Assembly (NCBI RefSeq): GCF_027107535.1
Contig: NZ_CP114283.1
Location: forward strand, 1,178,001-1,242,000
DNA length: 64,000 bases
Direction: 5' to 3'
From: Streptomyces aurantiacus
Lineage (GTDB): Bacteria > Actinomycetota > Actinomycetes > Streptomycetales > Streptomycetaceae
Made by a program: the position numbers and the translations under genes. This document shows positions 1-9,944 of this stretch, piece after piece. The notes beneath the pieces were generated by a model. The model saw only the letters and a program-made list of their open reading frames with translations. It had not been told where the DNA came from and made no database searches. Numbering within the stretch: the stretch's first letter is position 1; each line of letters starts with the position of its first letter.

Positions 1-1270
1 GGGCCTTGCGGGCGTACAGGTTGGCGCGGTCGATCTCGGCCGGGTCGGTGACGGCGGCCGGTATGTAGCGGAAGACCAGGGTGGAGAGGGACGGCTCGAC
101 CACGACGTCGTACCGCGGGTCGGCCGCGAGCAGCTGCCAGCCCTTCTCGGCCAGCTCGCAGACCTCGTCGAAGAGCTGTCCGATGCCGTCGGCGCCCATC
201 ACCCGCAGTGTCATCCACAGTTTGAGGGCGTCGAAACGGCGGGTGGTCTGCAGGGACTTGTCCACCTGGTTGGGAATGCGCTCCTGCACCGCGCGGCGCG
301 GGTTGAGGTACTCCGCGTGGTAGGTGGCGTGTCCCAGGGTGGCCGCGTCGCGGACCAGGACGGCGGACGAACTCACCGGCTGGAAGAAGGACTTGTGGTA
401 GTCCACGGTCACGGAGTCGGCGCGCTCGATGCCGTCGATGCGGTGCCGGTTCTTCAGGGACGCGAGCAGGCCGCAGCCGTACGCCGCGTCCACGTGCATC
501 CAGGCGCCGAACTGGTCGCACAGCTCGGCGATCTCGGGCAGCGGGTCGATCGAGCCGAAGTCCGTGGTGCCGGCGGTGGCGACGACGGCCATCGGGACCA
601 GGCCCTCGCGCCTGCAGCGCTCCAGCTCGTGGGCGAGTGCGACCGTCTGCATGCGCTTGTCGCTGCCGACGGGGATCGACACGACGGAGTCGGCGCTCAG
701 GCCGAGCAGTTTGGCCGACTTCCTGACACTGAAGTGGCTCACCTCGGAGGCGAAGATCCGCAGTTCGGCGTGCGAGCTGCTCTTGGCCTCCTCGCGGGCC
801 AGCAGCAGCGCCTGGAGGTTGGACTGCGAGCCGCCGGAGGTGAACACGCCGTCGGCGGCGGGGCCGAAGCCGATGCGCTCGTTGGTCCAGTCGATGAGCC
901 TGCGCTCGATGAGGGTGCCGCCGGCCGACTGGTCCCAGGTGTCGAGGGAGGAGTTGACGGCGGACAGGACCGCCTCGCCGAGCACGGCGGGTATGACCAC
1001 CGGGCAGTTGAGGTGGGCGAGGTAGCGGGGGTGGTGGAAGTAGATCGCGTCCCGGAGGTAGACGTCCTCCAGCTCGTCCAGCACCGCGGTGGTGTCGTGC
1101 AGGGGCTTGTCGAGGTCGATGCCCTCGATGCGGGGCGCGAGGGCGTCGACCGTGACACCCGTGAACGGACGGTCGGTGGTGGCGAGTTTGGCCGCCACCC
1201 GCTCGATTCCTTCGGTCACGGAGCGGCGGTACCGCTCCGCGGTCGTGTCATTGAGCAGGTGCGAGCGCAT
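1..1270 (-). CDS. desA: Lysine decarboxylase of desferrioxamine biosynthesis (DesA), 3' end outside window
   Basis: PLP-dependent group II decarboxylase; 423 codons are present and the C-terminus is cut off by the window edge (family members have about 480 residues). The PLP-binding lysine is visible as Lys293 in the motif DYHKSFFQP, preceded by HVDAAYGCG and the ATAGTTDFGSIDP phosphate-binding stretch. In desferrioxamine-producing Streptomyces, DesA decarboxylates lysine to cadaverine, the first step of the pathway. The ATG at 1270 lies just downstream of an iron box, and the siderophore-interacting flavoprotein and receptor genes lie upstream on the same strand, which favours DesA over a diaminobutyrate or aromatic amino acid decarboxylase. 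The assignment is family knowledge plus context; the rest of the des operon should follow beyond base 1. Confidence 0.88.
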   Translation of the reverse strand, partial: MRSHLLNDTTAERYRRSVTEGIERVAAKLATTDRPFTGVTVDALAPRIEGIDLDKPLHDTTAVLDELEDVYLRDAIYFHHPRYLAHLNCPVVIPAVLGEAVLSAVNSSLDTWDQSAGGTLIERRLIDWTNERIGFGPAADGVFTSGGSQSNLQALLLAREEAKSSSHAELRIFASEVSHFSVRKSAKLLGLSADSVVSIPVGSDKRMQTVALAHELERCRREGLVPMAVVATAGTTDFGSIDPLPEIAELCDQFGAWMHVDAAYGCGLLASLKNRHRIDGIERADSVTVDYHKSFFQPVSSSAVLVRDAATLGHATYHAEYLNPRRAVQERIPNQVDKSLQTTRRFDALKLWMTLRVMGADGIGQLFDEVCELAEKGWQLLAADPRYDVVVEPSLSTLVFRYIPAAVTDPAEIDRANLYARKA

Positions 1271-1330
1271 GGGGGAGTCCTCCGGGGGCAGGAGAGAAAC
1301 GGGCGCGGGAAGTGGGGGGAGGGATTCAAC

Positions 1331-1349
1331 TTAGGTTAGCCTAACCTAA
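1331..1349. promoter_or_regulatory. Iron box (DmdR1/IdeR-type operator) upstream of desA
   Basis: TTAGGTTAGCCTAACCTAA is a perfect 9-1-9 palindrome and matches the iron-box consensus of Streptomyces DmdR1 and DtxR-family regulators. It sits 61 bp before the desA start, in the gap after the siderophore-interacting protein gene, so desA can be switched separately from desE and the flavoprotein. Fe2+-bound regulator is expected to repress transcription here. Confidence 0.93.
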
Positions 1350-1402
1350 CTTCCTGTGAGGATCGGCTCCACCCGCCACGCTGCGACGTGGCCTCCCTCA
1401 CG

Positions 1403-2260
1403 TCACTCGCCCTGCTCGCGCAGCTGCTCCTCGCTGAGCCCGCGCCGCCAGTAGCCGACGAACGTGACCCGCCTGCGGTCGATCTCCCGCTCCCGTACGA
1501 GATGACGCCGCAGCTCCTTCACACAGCCGGACTCGCCCGCGATCCAGGCGTACGGAGCCTGCGAGGCGGGGAGCCGGGCGGCGCGGATCGCCTCGAGTGC
1601 CGTGGGGGAACCCTCGTCGCGCACGAGCCAGGTGATCTCCGCGTCGGCGGCCGTGAGGGGCGGCACGCGGTCGCCGGCGTGCGGGACCTCCAGCCAGACG
1701 CGGGCTTTCGTCCCGGCCGGCAGCGATTCCAGGATGGCCGAGGCGGCGGGCAGGGCCGTTTCGTCGGCCCAGACGACGACCAGGTCGGCGTCGGCGGGCG
1801 GACGGAAACGTATCGCCCCGTTGTCGGCGACGGACGGGCCGAGCAGCGCGACCCGGTCACCGGCCCCGGCTCCTGCGGCCCAGCGCGAGGCCGGGCCCGC
1901 GGGGGTGGCGGCGCCGGGTTCCGTGCCGTGCAGGACGAAGTCGATGTCGATCTCGCTCGTGGCCCCGTCGGCGTCCCGGCGCAGGGCGCGCAGCGTGTAC
2001 GAGCGCATGAAGGCCCGTACGTCCTCGGGGGTGTCGATCCAGGCCTGACGCCAGCCCTCGCCGTACTCCATCGGCAGGACGGGCTCGTGCTGTCCCGGGC
2101 GGGGGAGGAAGAGCGAGAGGCTCTGGTCCAGGCCGTCGGACGCGAAGGCGTGCAGATCGGGGCCGGTGAAGGTCACCCGGACCAGGGACGGGCTCAGCCG
2201 CCTCGTCCGTGTGACCTGAAGGGTGAAGAAACGGAACGGGGCGGCTGTGGCCGTCGGCAT
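1403..2260 (-). CDS. Siderophore-interacting protein, FAD/NAD(P)H-type ferric-siderophore reductase family (ViuB-like)
   Basis: 285 residues with the layout of the SIP family: an N-terminal FAD-binding beta-barrel (TRRLSPSLVRVTFTGPDL, then a YTLRALRRDADG segment) and a C-terminal SIP domain (VVVWADETALPAASAILESLP, and WIAGESGCVKELRRHL near residue 240). These proteins reduce or release iron from imported ferric siderophores in the cytoplasm. It lies 50 bp downstream of the receptor gene desE and upstream of desA, in the same order as I recall for S. coelicolor SCO2780-2782. The ATG at 2260 gives a full-length protein; the alternative upstream codons add nothing conserved. Confidence 0.88.
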   Translation of the reverse strand: MPTATAAPFRFFTLQVTRTRRLSPSLVRVTFTGPDLHAFASDGLDQSLSLFLPRPGQHEPVLPMEYGEGWRQAWIDTPEDVRAFMRSYTLRALRRDADGATSEIDIDFVLHGTEPGAATPAGPASRWAAGAGAGDRVALLGPSVADNGAIRFRPPADADLVVVWADETALPAASAILESLPAGTKARVWLEVPHAGDRVPPLTAADAEITWLVRDEGSPTALEAIRAARLPASQAPYAWIAGESGCVKELRRHLVREREIDRRRVTFVGYWRRGLSEEQLREQGE

Positions 2261-2310
2261 GCTTGCTCCTGATTTTCGTCAGGGGGTGGGTTGTGGGGCA
2301 AACCCGGCCG

Positions 2311-3360
2311 TCAGGCGACCTTCTTGGCCTTCTCGATGGCCTCGGCGAGGTTGTCGAGCACCGGGGCGCACTTGTCGTAGGAGAGGATCGGCTCGGGCGT
2401 GCGCCCGATGACCTGGCCCGCCTTCACGGCGGGCAGCTTCTTCCAGGTCGCCTTGGTGATGTCGGCGGGCTGGATGGTCGAGGTGCGGTCGTCCATGATG
2501 ATGACGTCCGCCGCGTACTTGTCGACGTTCTCCCAGCTCAGGTTCTCGAACCAACCACCGCTGGCCTTCAGGGCCTTGGCGGACGGCTCGACGAGGTTCA
2601 CGCCGAGGGCCTTGAAGTACTCCAGGTCGACGGAGAAGTTCGAGCCGGAGACGTAGAAGATGTCCTGGCTCGCGGAACCGGCGAGGACCTTGATCTCCGG
2701 GCGGGCCTTGGCGGCCTTGCGCAGCCGCTCGGCGGCCGTCTCGAACTTCTTCTTCGCCTCGACCGTCCTGGCCGCCTTGACGTCCGCGCCGAGCGACTCG
2801 GCGAGGGCGAGCATGCGCTCCAGCGACTTGGGCAGCTGGCGGTCGAAGACGGAGATGCCGACGCTCGGAGCGAGCTTGAGGATCTTGTCCGCGGACTCCT
2901 CCGGCACGTACCAGAGGGTGCCGGCGTCGTCGAACATCGTGGAGAGCAGCACGTCCGGGGCCAGGGCCGCGTACTTCTCGATGTTGAACTCGCCCCACAC
3001 GTTGCCGAGGATCGTCAGCTTGCTGATGTCCATGTCGCCGGCCTGGACGTCGGCCTTGCCGTCCTTGGTCTTCGTCGGGCCGAAGACGCCCTTGACCTCG
3101 ATGCCGTAGTCGTGGAGGGCGGCGGCGACACCGGTGAACGCGACGATGTTCGCCGGGATCGTGTCGAGCTTCACCGTCTTGCCGCGGTCGTCCTCGAAGC
3201 TCCAGGGTCCGGATGCGGCGGCGCTCTTCGTCGCGTCCGCCGAGCCACCGCTCTTCGAGTCTTCGTCACCGCAGGCGGCGAGAGCGGCACCGAGACCGAG
3301 GGCGCCGCCCGCGGCGAGGATGCCGCGTCGGGTGAGGTGGGAGGCACGGGCGTTGGACAT
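2311..3360 (-). CDS. desE: Ferric-siderophore (desferrioxamine) binding lipoprotein DesE
   Basis: 349 residues. The start chosen is the ATG at 3360 rather than the one at 3402, because it gives a normal export signal: LTRRGIL (twin arginine-like), a hydrophobic stretch and a lipobox ending at Cys30 (ALAAC). The mature part begins with WSFEDDRGKTVKLDTIPANIVAF and has the architecture of iron-siderophore periplasmic binding proteins (FhuD/FepB class). It should capture ferrioxamine outside the membrane and hand it to an ABC permease encoded elsewhere. An iron box lies about 50 bp upstream. The ligand is inferred from the neighbouring desA. Confidence 0.9.
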   Translation of the reverse strand: MSNARASHLTRRGILAAGGALGLGAALAACGDEDSKSGGSADATKSAAASGPWSFEDDRGKTVKLDTIPANIVAFTGVAAALHDYGIEVKGVFGPTKTKDGKADVQAGDMDISKLTILGNVWGEFNIEKYAALAPDVLLSTMFDDAGTLWYVPEESADKILKLAPSVGISVFDRQLPKSLERMLALAESLGADVKAARTVEAKKKFETAAERLRKAAKARPEIKVLAGSASQDIFYVSGSNFSVDLEYFKALGVNLVEPSAKALKASGGWFENLSWENVDKYAADVIIMDDRTSTIQPADITKATWKKLPAVKAGQVIGRTPEPILSYDKCAPVLDNLAEAIEKAKKVA

Positions 3361-3410
3361 GGCGTGGCTGCTTTCGAACAGGGTGGTCGACCCACCGGAC
3401 AAGTGCCAAG

Positions 3411-3429
3411 GTAGGTTAGCCTAACCTCA
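3411..3429. promoter_or_regulatory. Iron box upstream of desE
   Basis: GTAGGTTAGCCTAACCTCA matches the iron box at 1331-1349 in 17 of 19 positions and keeps the GGTTAGCCTAACC core. It lies 51 bp before the desE start, so DmdR-type repression under high iron would cover desE and the downstream siderophore-interacting protein. Confidence 0.9.
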
Positions 3430-3826
3430 CTATGTGTCCAGTAGGTGGGCCTGACCTGCGGGAATGTCCGGGGCGGCCTGGAATCGGTCCTGTGGGGGGT
3501 CTGTGAACGGCATGACCCGGCGATACGGGGCCGTTGGCGGCGTGACCTTTTCGGTCGACGAGTACCGGCGCGGCCGGGCCGCTGCCCGTCAACCCCGGTC
3601 CCGCCCCCGCTCCCGGCCGAGCGGAAAGACCCGCGTCGGCCGGTAGAGCCGGTACGGCCGACCGGCGGGCCCGAGTCCGTCCGCCTCGGTGACACCTGCT
3701 GTCACGACGGCCGGCCGGGCCCATCCGGCACGTCAATCACCGCCGTGGGCAAGGGATTTGATCGCGGATCCGGGGGCACGCGGAATTCCACGACCACGTC
3801 AGAGACAGCACGGGGGAGGCGGATTC
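3430..3826. other. Intergenic stretch with no recognised gene
   Basis: About 400 bp between the desE iron box and a small membrane protein gene. Open frames here show no family motifs and no convincing ribosome binding site. I see nothing in it apart from the presumed promoter of the small downstream gene. Confidence 0.5.
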
Positions 3827-4039
3827 GTGCCTGACCGGCGCACCGGGCTCGACGGCGGGGACCGCCGACGAGCGTGGCGGAACCTCGTCCTCGCGTTTCT
3901 CGCTCTCTACTTCCTGGTGGGCGTGAGCCTGATGGTCACGGGCACCTCCACGGGGGACGCCTGGATCCGCCCCCTCGGGCTGGTCGCCCCCGCGCTGGGA
4001 ATGGCGCTCGTGATCCGCAACAGGCGCCCGAGGGCCTGA
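3827..4039 (+). CDS. Small two-helix membrane protein, function unknown
   Basis: 70 residues starting at a GTG that has a GGGGGAGG ribosome binding site 7 bases upstream; the longer frame from 3689 has no such site. The protein has a basic, charged N-terminus (about 20 residues, DRRTGLDGGDRRRAWR), a first membrane helix (LVLAFLALYFLVGVSLMVTG), a short outside loop and a second helix (PLGLVAPALGMALVI), ending with RNRRPRA. It ends 3 bp before the stop codon of the convergent acyl-CoA dehydrogenase gene. I do not recognise a family; such small hydrophobic proteins are frequent in Streptomyces. Confidence 0.6.
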   Translation: MPDRRTGLDGGDRRRAWRNLVLAFLALYFLVGVSLMVTGTSTGDAWIRPLGLVAPALGMALVIRNRRPRA

Positions 4040-4042
4040 AGC

Positions 4043-5209
4043 TCAGCCCGTCAGCCCCAACTCCCTAGCGATCAGCATCCGCTGGACCTCGCTCGTGCCC
4101 TCGCCGATCTCCAGGATCTTGGAGTCGCGCCACATGCGGGCCACCGGGTACTCGTTCATGAAGCCGTAGCCGCCGTGGATCTGGGTGGCGTCCCGGGCGT
4201 TGTCGACGGCGATGGTGGAGGAGTGGAGCTTCGCCAGGGCCGCCTCCTTCTTGAAGGGCTCGCCCGCGACGAGCCGGGAGGCCGCGTCGCGCCAGGCCAG
4301 GCGGGCCGTGTGGGCCCTCATCTCCATGTCCGCGATCTTGAACTGGATCGCCTGGTTCGTGCCGATCGCGCGGCCGAAGGCGTGGCGCTCCTTCGCGTAC
4401 TTCAGTGATTCGTCCACGCAGCCCTGGGCGAGACCCGTTGCCAGGGCCGCGATCGCGATGCGGCCCTCGTCGAGGATGCGGAGGAACTGGGCGTAACCGC
4501 GGCCCTCTTCGCCGAGCAGGTTCGCGGCGGGGACGCGGACGTCGGCGAAGGACAGCTCGCGGGTGTCCGAGGCGTTCCAGCCGACCTTCGAGTAGGGGGC
4601 GGCGACGGTGAAGCCGGGGGTGCCGGACGGCACGATGATCGAGGAGATCAGCGGCTTTCCGTCGGGCTTGCGGCCCGTGACCGCCGTGACGGTGACCAGG
4701 CCCGTGATGTCCGTCCCCGAGTTGGTGATGAAGCACTTGCTTCCGTTGATCACCCACTCGTCCGTGGCCTCGTCCAGGCGGGCGGTCGTACGGGTCGCGC
4801 CCGCGTCCGAACCGCCGTCCGGCTCGGTCAGACCGAAGGCGCCGAGGATCTCGCCGGAGCAGAGCCGGGGAAGCCACTCGGCCTTCTGCTCAGGGGTTCC
4901 GAAGAGGTGGATCGGCATGGCGCCGAGGGAGACGCCCGCCTCCAGGGTGATGGCCACCGAGGAGTCCACCCGGGCGAGTTCCTCCAGGACGATGCCGAGC
5001 GCCAGGTAGTCGCCGCCCATGCCGCCGTACTCCTCCGGGAACGGCAGCCCGAACAGGCCCATACGGCCCATCTCGCGGACGATCTCGTACGGGAACTCGT
5101 GACGCTCGTAGAAGTCGCCGATCTTCGGCGCCACGACGTCACGGGCGAACTCGGCGACCGTCCGCCGCAGTTCGTCGAGCTCGGGGGAGAGGCGGTGGTC
5201 CAGGGACAT
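4043..5209 (-). CDS. acdH: Acyl-CoA dehydrogenase of branched-chain amino acid catabolism (AcdH type)
   Basis: 388 residues, FAD flavoprotein. Visible motifs are the first acyl-CoA dehydrogenase signature (GAFGLTEPDGGSDAG) and the C-terminal IHGGYGFMNEYPVARMWRDS...EIGEGTSEVQ, where Glu of EGTSE is the canonical catalytic base of short/medium-chain enzymes. The start is the ATG at 5209, 5 bp after the HMG-CoA lyase stop. It is the last gene of the operon carboxylase beta, carboxylase alpha, HMG-CoA lyase, acdH. In S. coelicolor and S. avermitilis, acdH is known to be needed for valine, isoleucine and leucine breakdown; the gene order here fits that assignment. Confidence 0.87.
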   Translation of the reverse strand: MSLDHRLSPELDELRRTVAEFARDVVAPKIGDFYERHEFPYEIVREMGRMGLFGLPFPEEYGGMGGDYLALGIVLEELARVDSSVAITLEAGVSLGAMPIHLFGTPEQKAEWLPRLCSGEILGAFGLTEPDGGSDAGATRTTARLDEATDEWVINGSKCFITNSGTDITGLVTVTAVTGRKPDGKPLISSIIVPSGTPGFTVAAPYSKVGWNASDTRELSFADVRVPAANLLGEEGRGYAQFLRILDEGRIAIAALATGLAQGCVDESLKYAKERHAFGRAIGTNQAIQFKIADMEMRAHTARLAWRDAASRLVAGEPFKKEAALAKLHSSTIAVDNARDATQIHGGYGFMNEYPVARMWRDSKILEIGEGTSEVQRMLIARELGLTG

Positions 5210-5214
5210 GGAGG

Positions 5215-6171
5215 TCACTCCTTGTGGGAGAGGGCGCGGACGGTGCGGGACGGGCTGGGTCGGCCCAGTCGTTCGGCCATCCACACGCTCGTGGCGGTGA
5301 GGAGGTCGAGGTCGACTCCGGTGTCGATGCCGAGGCCCGTCAGCATCCACACGAGGTCTTCGGTGGCGAGGTTGCCGGTGGCGCTCTTCGCGTACGGGCA
5401 GCCGCCGAGGCCGCCCGCGGAGGCGTCCACGGTCGTGACGCCGTGCTGGAGCGCGGCGAGCGTGTTGGACAGGGCCTGGCCGTACGTGTCGTGGAAGTGC
5501 ACGCCGAGGGCGGCGGTCGGAACGCCCGCCTCGCCGAGTTCGACGAGGAGCCGGCGCACGTGCCCCGGGGTCGCCACGCCGATCGTGTCGCCCAGGCTCA
5601 GCTCGTCGCAGCCCATGTCGAGCAGCGCCCGGCAGACGCGGACGACCTGCGGGACGGGCACCGGGCCCTCCCACGGGTCCCCGAAGGACATCGACAGATA
5701 GCCGCGCACGTGGGCGCCTTGGGCCCTGGCCCGCTCGACCACCGGCTCGAACATCGCCAGGGCCTCGTCCACGGTCCGGTTGAGGTTGGCCTTCGCGAAG
5801 GACTCCGTGGCACTGGCGAAGACCGCGATACGGGTCGCGCCGAGCGCGAGGGCCCGGTCCAGGCCCCGCTCGTTCGGTACGAGGACGGGGAGGGCTGTCC
5901 CGGAGAGGTCGCCCAGATCCTGCACGAGGGGGAACAGCTGCTCCGCGTCGGCCAGTTGGGGCACCCACTTGGGGTGCACGAAGCTGGTCGCCTCGATGGT
6001 GGTGAGGCCCGCGTCGGCCAGCCGGCGGATGAACTCGGCCTTCGTCTCCGTCGGGACGGTCGCCTTCTCGTTCTGCAGTCCGTCGCGGGCGCCGACCTCG
6101 TGGATACGGACGCGGGCCGGGAGCCCCTCGGCCGGTACGGTCATGGGCAGCCCGAGTTCGGGGGTGGTCAT
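5215..6171 (-). CDS. Hydroxymethylglutaryl-CoA lyase
   Basis: 318 residues, HMGL-like TIM barrel. The N-terminal [18 protein letters not shown] substrate/metal region and the C-terminal signature [23 protein letters not shown] with the active-site Cys are both intact, as is [11 protein letters not shown] with metal-binding His. It cleaves HMG-CoA to acetyl-CoA and acetoacetate, the last step of leucine degradation, downstream of methylcrotonyl-CoA carboxylase. Its ATG overlaps the stop codon of the carboxylase alpha gene by 4 bp (6168-6171), suggesting translational coupling. Confidence 0.93.
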   Translation of the reverse strand: MTTPELGLPMTVPAEGLPARVRIHEVGARDGLQNEKATVPTETKAEFIRRLADAGLTTIEATSFVHPKWVPQLADAEQLFPLVQDLGDLSGTALPVLVPNERGLDRALALGATRIAVFASATESFAKANLNRTVDEALAMFEPVVERARAQGAHVRGYLSMSFGDPWEGPVPVPQVVRVCRALLDMGCDELSLGDTIGVATPGHVRRLLVELGEAGVPTAALGVHFHDTYGQALSNTLAALQHGVTTVDASAGGLGGCPYAKSATGNLATEDLVWMLTGLGIDTGVDLDLLTATSVWMAERLGRPSPSRTVRALSHKE

Positions 6172-8162
6172 GCCTTCTCCTCCCCGGACGCCTTCCGCGA
6201 CGCTTCTGGCGGTGTCTCCTGTGAGGCCCCCCGCGGTTCCTCCAGTGGGGCGACCACGGCCAGGATCTGGTCCATGGCGACGGTCGTGCCCGGGGTGACG
6301 TCCAGCTCGGTGACGGTGCCCGCGTGCGGGGCGGAGACGACGTGCTCCATCTTCATCGCCTCCACCACCAGCAGGCTCTGCCCGGCGGCCACCTCGTCGC
6401 CCACGGCGACCTTCACGACGGTCACCGTGCCGGGCATGGGCGCGGTGAGGGAGTCCGCGCCCGCGTGCGCCGCACCGGTGAGGGAGGCGGCGACGGGGTC
6501 GTGGTCCAGCACGTGCCAGGCGTCGCCGTCCCGGCCGAGCCAGTCGCCGGCCCGGTGGAAGGTGTGGCGCACGCCGTCGACAGTGACGGAGACACGGTCG
6601 GGGGTGACCTCGGTGCCGGGCCGGGCGCGGTGCGCGACCGGTTCGAGGCCGGGTACGCGCAGGTCGAAGGACAGGGGAGCCGGTTCACCGCCGAGCCGCC
6701 AGCCGCTCGGCACGGAGAACGGGTCGGTCCAGCCGCCGCCGGCGGGGGCCAGCGCGTCCAGGCGGACGCCCGCCGCGGCCTCGTACACCTCGTCCGGCAC
6801 CTCGTCCGGGACCAGCCCCTCGACCTCCCGCTCCACGAGTCCCGTGTCCAGCTCGCCCGCGACGACCGCCGGATGGGCCAGCAGTCTCCGCAGGAACCCG
6901 GCGTTCGTCTGCACCCCCAGCGTCACCGTCTCTGCCAGCGCGCCCCGGAGCCTGCGCAGAGCCGTCGCCCGGTCCGGCCCGTACGCGATGACCTTGGACA
7001 GCATCGGGTCGTACAGCGACCCGACCTCCGTGCCCTCGGACAGCCCCGAGTCCGTGCGGATACCGTCGCCCCGGGGCTCGGACAGCCGCAGGACCGTGCC
7101 GCCGGACGGCAGGAACCCCCGGGAAGGGTCCTCCGCGCAGATACGGGCCTCGACGGCGTGTCCGGTGAGCGTGACGTCGTCCTGGGCGAAGCCGAGGCGC
7201 TCGCCCGCGGCCACCCGCAGCTGCCACTCCACCAGGTCCAGGCCGGTGATCAGCTCGGTCACCGGGTGCTCGACCTGGAGGCGGGTGTTCATCTCCATGA
7301 AGTAGTACGAGGCCGGGTCGTCGCCCGGCACGATGAACTCGACCGTGCCCGCCCCCGCGTAGCCGCAGGAGCGGGCCGCCTGGACGGCGGCCTCACCCAT
7401 CGAGGCACGGGTCCGCTCGTCGAGGAACACACTCGGCGCCTCCTCGATGATCTTCTGGTGGCGGCGCTGGAGCGAGCACTCGCGTTCGCCGAGGTGCACC
7501 ACGTTCCCGTGGGTGTCCGCCAGGACCTGGATCTCGATGTGCCGCGGCCTGTCGACCCACCGCTCGACGAGCAGTGTGTCGTCCCCGAAGGAGGCCCGGG
7601 CCTCCCGTCGTGCGGCGGCGATCTCGTCCGGCAGCAGGGCCGCGTCCCGCACCAGCCGCATGCCCTTGCCGCCGCCGCCCGCAGACGGCTTCAGCAGTAC
7701 CGGCATCCCGATCTCCCGGGCGGCGTCGGCCAGTTCGGTGTCCGTGAGGCCGCTGCCGGACGAACCCGGCACCACCGGGACCCCGGCCGCCCTCACCGTC
7801 TCCTTGGCGCGGATCTTGTCGCCCATGAGCGAGATGGCGTCCGCCGGGGGCCCGATGAAGACGAGTCCCGCGTCCGCGCACGCGCGGGCGAAGCCGGCGT
7901 TCTCCGCGAGGAAGCCGTAGCCGGGGTGCACCGCCTGTGCGCCCGTCCGTGCCGCGGCCTCCAGCAGCCGCTCCACCGACAGATAGCTCTCGCCGGCCGG
8001 GGCGGGGCCGATCCGGACCGCCGTGTCGGCCTCGCGCACGTGCCGGGCGTCGGCGTCCGCGTCCGAGAAGACGGCCACCGAGCGCACGCCCAGCGACCGC
8101 AGCGTCCGGACGACCCGGACGGCGATCTCACCGCGGTTGGCCACAAGTACCGTGTCGAACAT
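6168..8162 (-). CDS. Methylcrotonyl-/acyl-CoA carboxylase alpha subunit (biotin carboxylase + BCCP)
   Basis: 664 residues from the ATG at 8162 ([17 protein letters not shown]). Order: biotin carboxylase N-domain, ATP-grasp ([39 protein letters not shown]), C-domain ending near 450, a linker, then a biotinyl carrier domain with AMKM and the biotinylated Lys604. It makes carboxybiotin for the beta subunit encoded 43 bp upstream. Together with HMG-CoA lyase and acdH this points to 3-methylcrotonyl-CoA as substrate. A wider propionyl/acetyl specificity cannot be excluded from sequence alone. Confidence 0.9.
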   Translation of the reverse strand: MFDTVLVANRGEIAVRVVRTLRSLGVRSVAVFSDADADARHVREADTAVRIGPAPAGESYLSVERLLEAAARTGAQAVHPGYGFLAENAGFARACADAGLVFIGPPADAISLMGDKIRAKETVRAAGVPVVPGSSGSGLTDTELADAAREIGMPVLLKPSAGGGGKGMRLVRDAALLPDEIAAARREARASFGDDTLLVERWVDRPRHIEIQVLADTHGNVVHLGERECSLQRRHQKIIEEAPSVFLDERTRASMGEAAVQAARSCGYAGAGTVEFIVPGDDPASYYFMEMNTRLQVEHPVTELITGLDLVEWQLRVAAGERLGFAQDDVTLTGHAVEARICAEDPSRGFLPSGGTVLRLSEPRGDGIRTDSGLSEGTEVGSLYDPMLSKVIAYGPDRATALRRLRGALAETVTLGVQTNAGFLRRLLAHPAVVAGELDTGLVEREVEGLVPDEVPDEVYEAAAGVRLDALAPAGGGWTDPFSVPSGWRLGGEPAPLSFDLRVPGLEPVAHRARPGTEVTPDRVSVTVDGVRHTFHRAGDWLGRDGDAWHVLDHDPVAASLTGAAHAGADSLTAPMPGTVTVVKVAVGDEVAAGQSLLVVEAMKMEHVVSAPHAGTVTELDVTPGTTVAMDQILAVVAPLEEPRGASQETPPEASRKASGEEKA

Positions 8163-8205
8163 CGTCGTCCGTTCCCTCGCAGTCCGTCCCCTCACAGCCG
8201 TCCCC

Positions 8206-9822
8206 TCACATCCGGAAGACGCCGAACTGGGGGTCTCCCAGGGGCGCGTTGGCACAGGCGGTCAGGGCCAGACCCAGCACCTGCCGGGTCTCCATCGGGT
8301 CGATCACACCGTCGTCCCAGAGCCGGGCCGTCGCGTAGTAGGCGTTGCCCTGGGTCTCGTACTGGGCGCGGATCGGGTCCTTGAAGGCCTCTTCCTCCTC
8401 CGCCGGCCAGGACTCGCCGCGACCCTCCAGCTGGTCGCGCTTGACGGTCGCGAGGACCGACGCGGCCTGCTCGCCGCCCATCACGGAGATCTTGGCGTTG
8501 GGCCACATCCACAGGAAGCGCGGGGAGTACGCCCGGCCGCACATCGAGTAGTTGCCCGCGCCGTACGACCCGCCGACCACCACCGTCAGCTTCGGTACGC
8601 GGGTGCAGGCCACCGCCGTGACCATCTTGGCGCCGTGCTTGGCGATGCCGCCCGCCTCGTACTGACGGCCCACCATGAAGCCCGAGATGTTCTGCAGGAA
8701 CACCAGCGGGATGCCGCGCTGGTCGCACAGCTCGATGAAGTGGGCGCCCTTCTGGGCGGACTCGGAGAACAGGATGCCGTTGTTGGCGACGATCCCGACC
8801 GGGTGCCCGTGGATCCGGGCGAAGCCGGTGACGAGGGTCTGCCCGAACTCGGACTTGAACTCCGCGAAGCGTGAGCCGTCCACGACGCGTGCGATGACCT
8901 CGCGCACGTCGTAGGGGGTGCGGGAGTCGACCGGTACGGCGCCGTACAGCCCCGCGGGGTCGACCTTCGGCTCGACGCCCTGCGTGACCGACCAGGGCAG
9001 GGGGCCGCGGCCGGGGAGCGTGGAGACGATCGTCCGGACGATCCGCAGCGCGTGCGCGTCGTCCTCCGCGAGGTGGTCGGTCACCCCGGAGACCCGGGAG
9101 TGGACCTCGCCGCCGCCCAGCTCCTCCGCCGTGACGACCTCGCCGGTCGCGGCCTTCACGAGCGGCGGGCCGCCCAGGAAGATCGTGCCCTGCCCGCGCA
9201 CGATGACGGCCTCGTCGCTCATCGCCGGGACGTACGCCCCGCCGGCCGTGCACGAGCCGAGGACGGCCGCGATCTGGGGGATCCCCGCCCCCGACATCCG
9301 GGCCTGGTTGTAGAAGATGCGGCCGAAGTGCTCGCGGTCGGGGAAGACCTCGTCCTGCATGGGGAGGAAGGCGCCGCCCGAGTCGACCAGGTACACGCAC
9401 GGCAGCCGGTTCTCCAGGGCCACCTCCTGGGCGCGCAGGTGCTTCTTCACCGTCATCGGGTAGTACGTGCCGCCCTTGACCGTGGCGTCGTTGGCGACGA
9501 CCACGCACTCGCGCCCGGCGACCCGGCCGATGCCGGCGATGACGCCCGCCGCCGGGGCCTGGCCCTCGTACAGCCCGTCGGCCGCCAGTGGGGCCAGCTC
9601 CAGGAACGGGGAGCCGGGATCGAGCAGTGCGTCCACGCGGTCGCGCGGCAGCAGCTTGCCGCGGGCGGTGTGCCGGGCGCGGGCCCGCTCGCCGCCGCCG
9701 AGGCGGGCCGCGGCCAGCTTCCGGCGCAGCTCGTCGACGAGCGCCCGATGTGCCCTCTCGTTGCCCCGCCAGGCCTCCGACGCGGGGTCGGCCGCGCTGT
9801 GGAGCTCCGGTGCCTCGTGCAT
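8206..9822 (-). CDS. Methylcrotonyl-/acyl-CoA carboxylase beta subunit (carboxyltransferase)
   Basis: 538 residues with both crotonase-like carboxyltransferase halves. Conserved runs include [34 protein letters not shown] (oxyanion hole) and, in the second half, [24 protein letters not shown] and [40 protein letters not shown]. These are typical of MCC beta rather than PccB/AccD. It transfers carboxyl from biotin to 3-methylcrotonyl-CoA. It is the first gene of the leftward leucine operon; its start lies 56 bp from the first of two palindromic operators shared with the divergent TetR gene. Confidence 0.92.
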   Translation of the reverse strand: MHEAPELHSAADPASEAWRGNERAHRALVDELRRKLAAARLGGGERARARHTARGKLLPRDRVDALLDPGSPFLELAPLAADGLYEGQAPAAGVIAGIGRVAGRECVVVANDATVKGGTYYPMTVKKHLRAQEVALENRLPCVYLVDSGGAFLPMQDEVFPDREHFGRIFYNQARMSGAGIPQIAAVLGSCTAGGAYVPAMSDEAVIVRGQGTIFLGGPPLVKAATGEVVTAEELGGGEVHSRVSGVTDHLAEDDAHALRIVRTIVSTLPGRGPLPWSVTQGVEPKVDPAGLYGAVPVDSRTPYDVREVIARVVDGSRFAEFKSEFGQTLVTGFARIHGHPVGIVANNGILFSESAQKGAHFIELCDQRGIPLVFLQNISGFMVGRQYEAGGIAKHGAKMVTAVACTRVPKLTVVVGGSYGAGNYSMCGRAYSPRFLWMWPNAKISVMGGEQAASVLATVKRDQLEGRGESWPAEEEEAFKDPIRAQYETQGNAYYATARLWDDGVIDPMETRQVLGLALTACANAPLGDPQFGVFRM

Positions 9823-9877
9823 CCTGCGGTCCCCTCACCCGGTGGTCACCGGTCACTGAACCAAGTCGCCGAATCAA

Positions 9878-9922
9878 GTTAATGAGCGTTAACGCGTTTC
9901 CATCAGGTTAACGAGCGCTAAC
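9878..9922. promoter_or_regulatory. Paired palindromic operators for the divergent TetR regulator
   Basis: GTTAATGAGCGTTAAC (9878-9893) and GTTAACGAGCGCTAAC (9907-9922) are two related 16-bp imperfect palindromes with centres 29 bp apart, between the carboxylase beta gene and the TetR gene. The second overlaps a likely -35 (TTAACG, 9908-9913) that is 18 bp from a -10 TAGAAT (9932-9937). This is the classic layout for repression of both directions by the TetR protein, probably released by an acyl-CoA intermediate (inference). Confidence 0.75.
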
Positions 9923-9944
9923 CTCCCTGTCTAGAATTGCTTCC

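Noticed and set aside
2263..3414. Long open frames opposite desE and opposite most other genes (for example at 5224-7305 and 42934-46647 on the other strand)
   Set aside because: They are shadows of high third-position GC in real genes: no family motifs, Gly/Arg/Asp-rich composition and no start signals.
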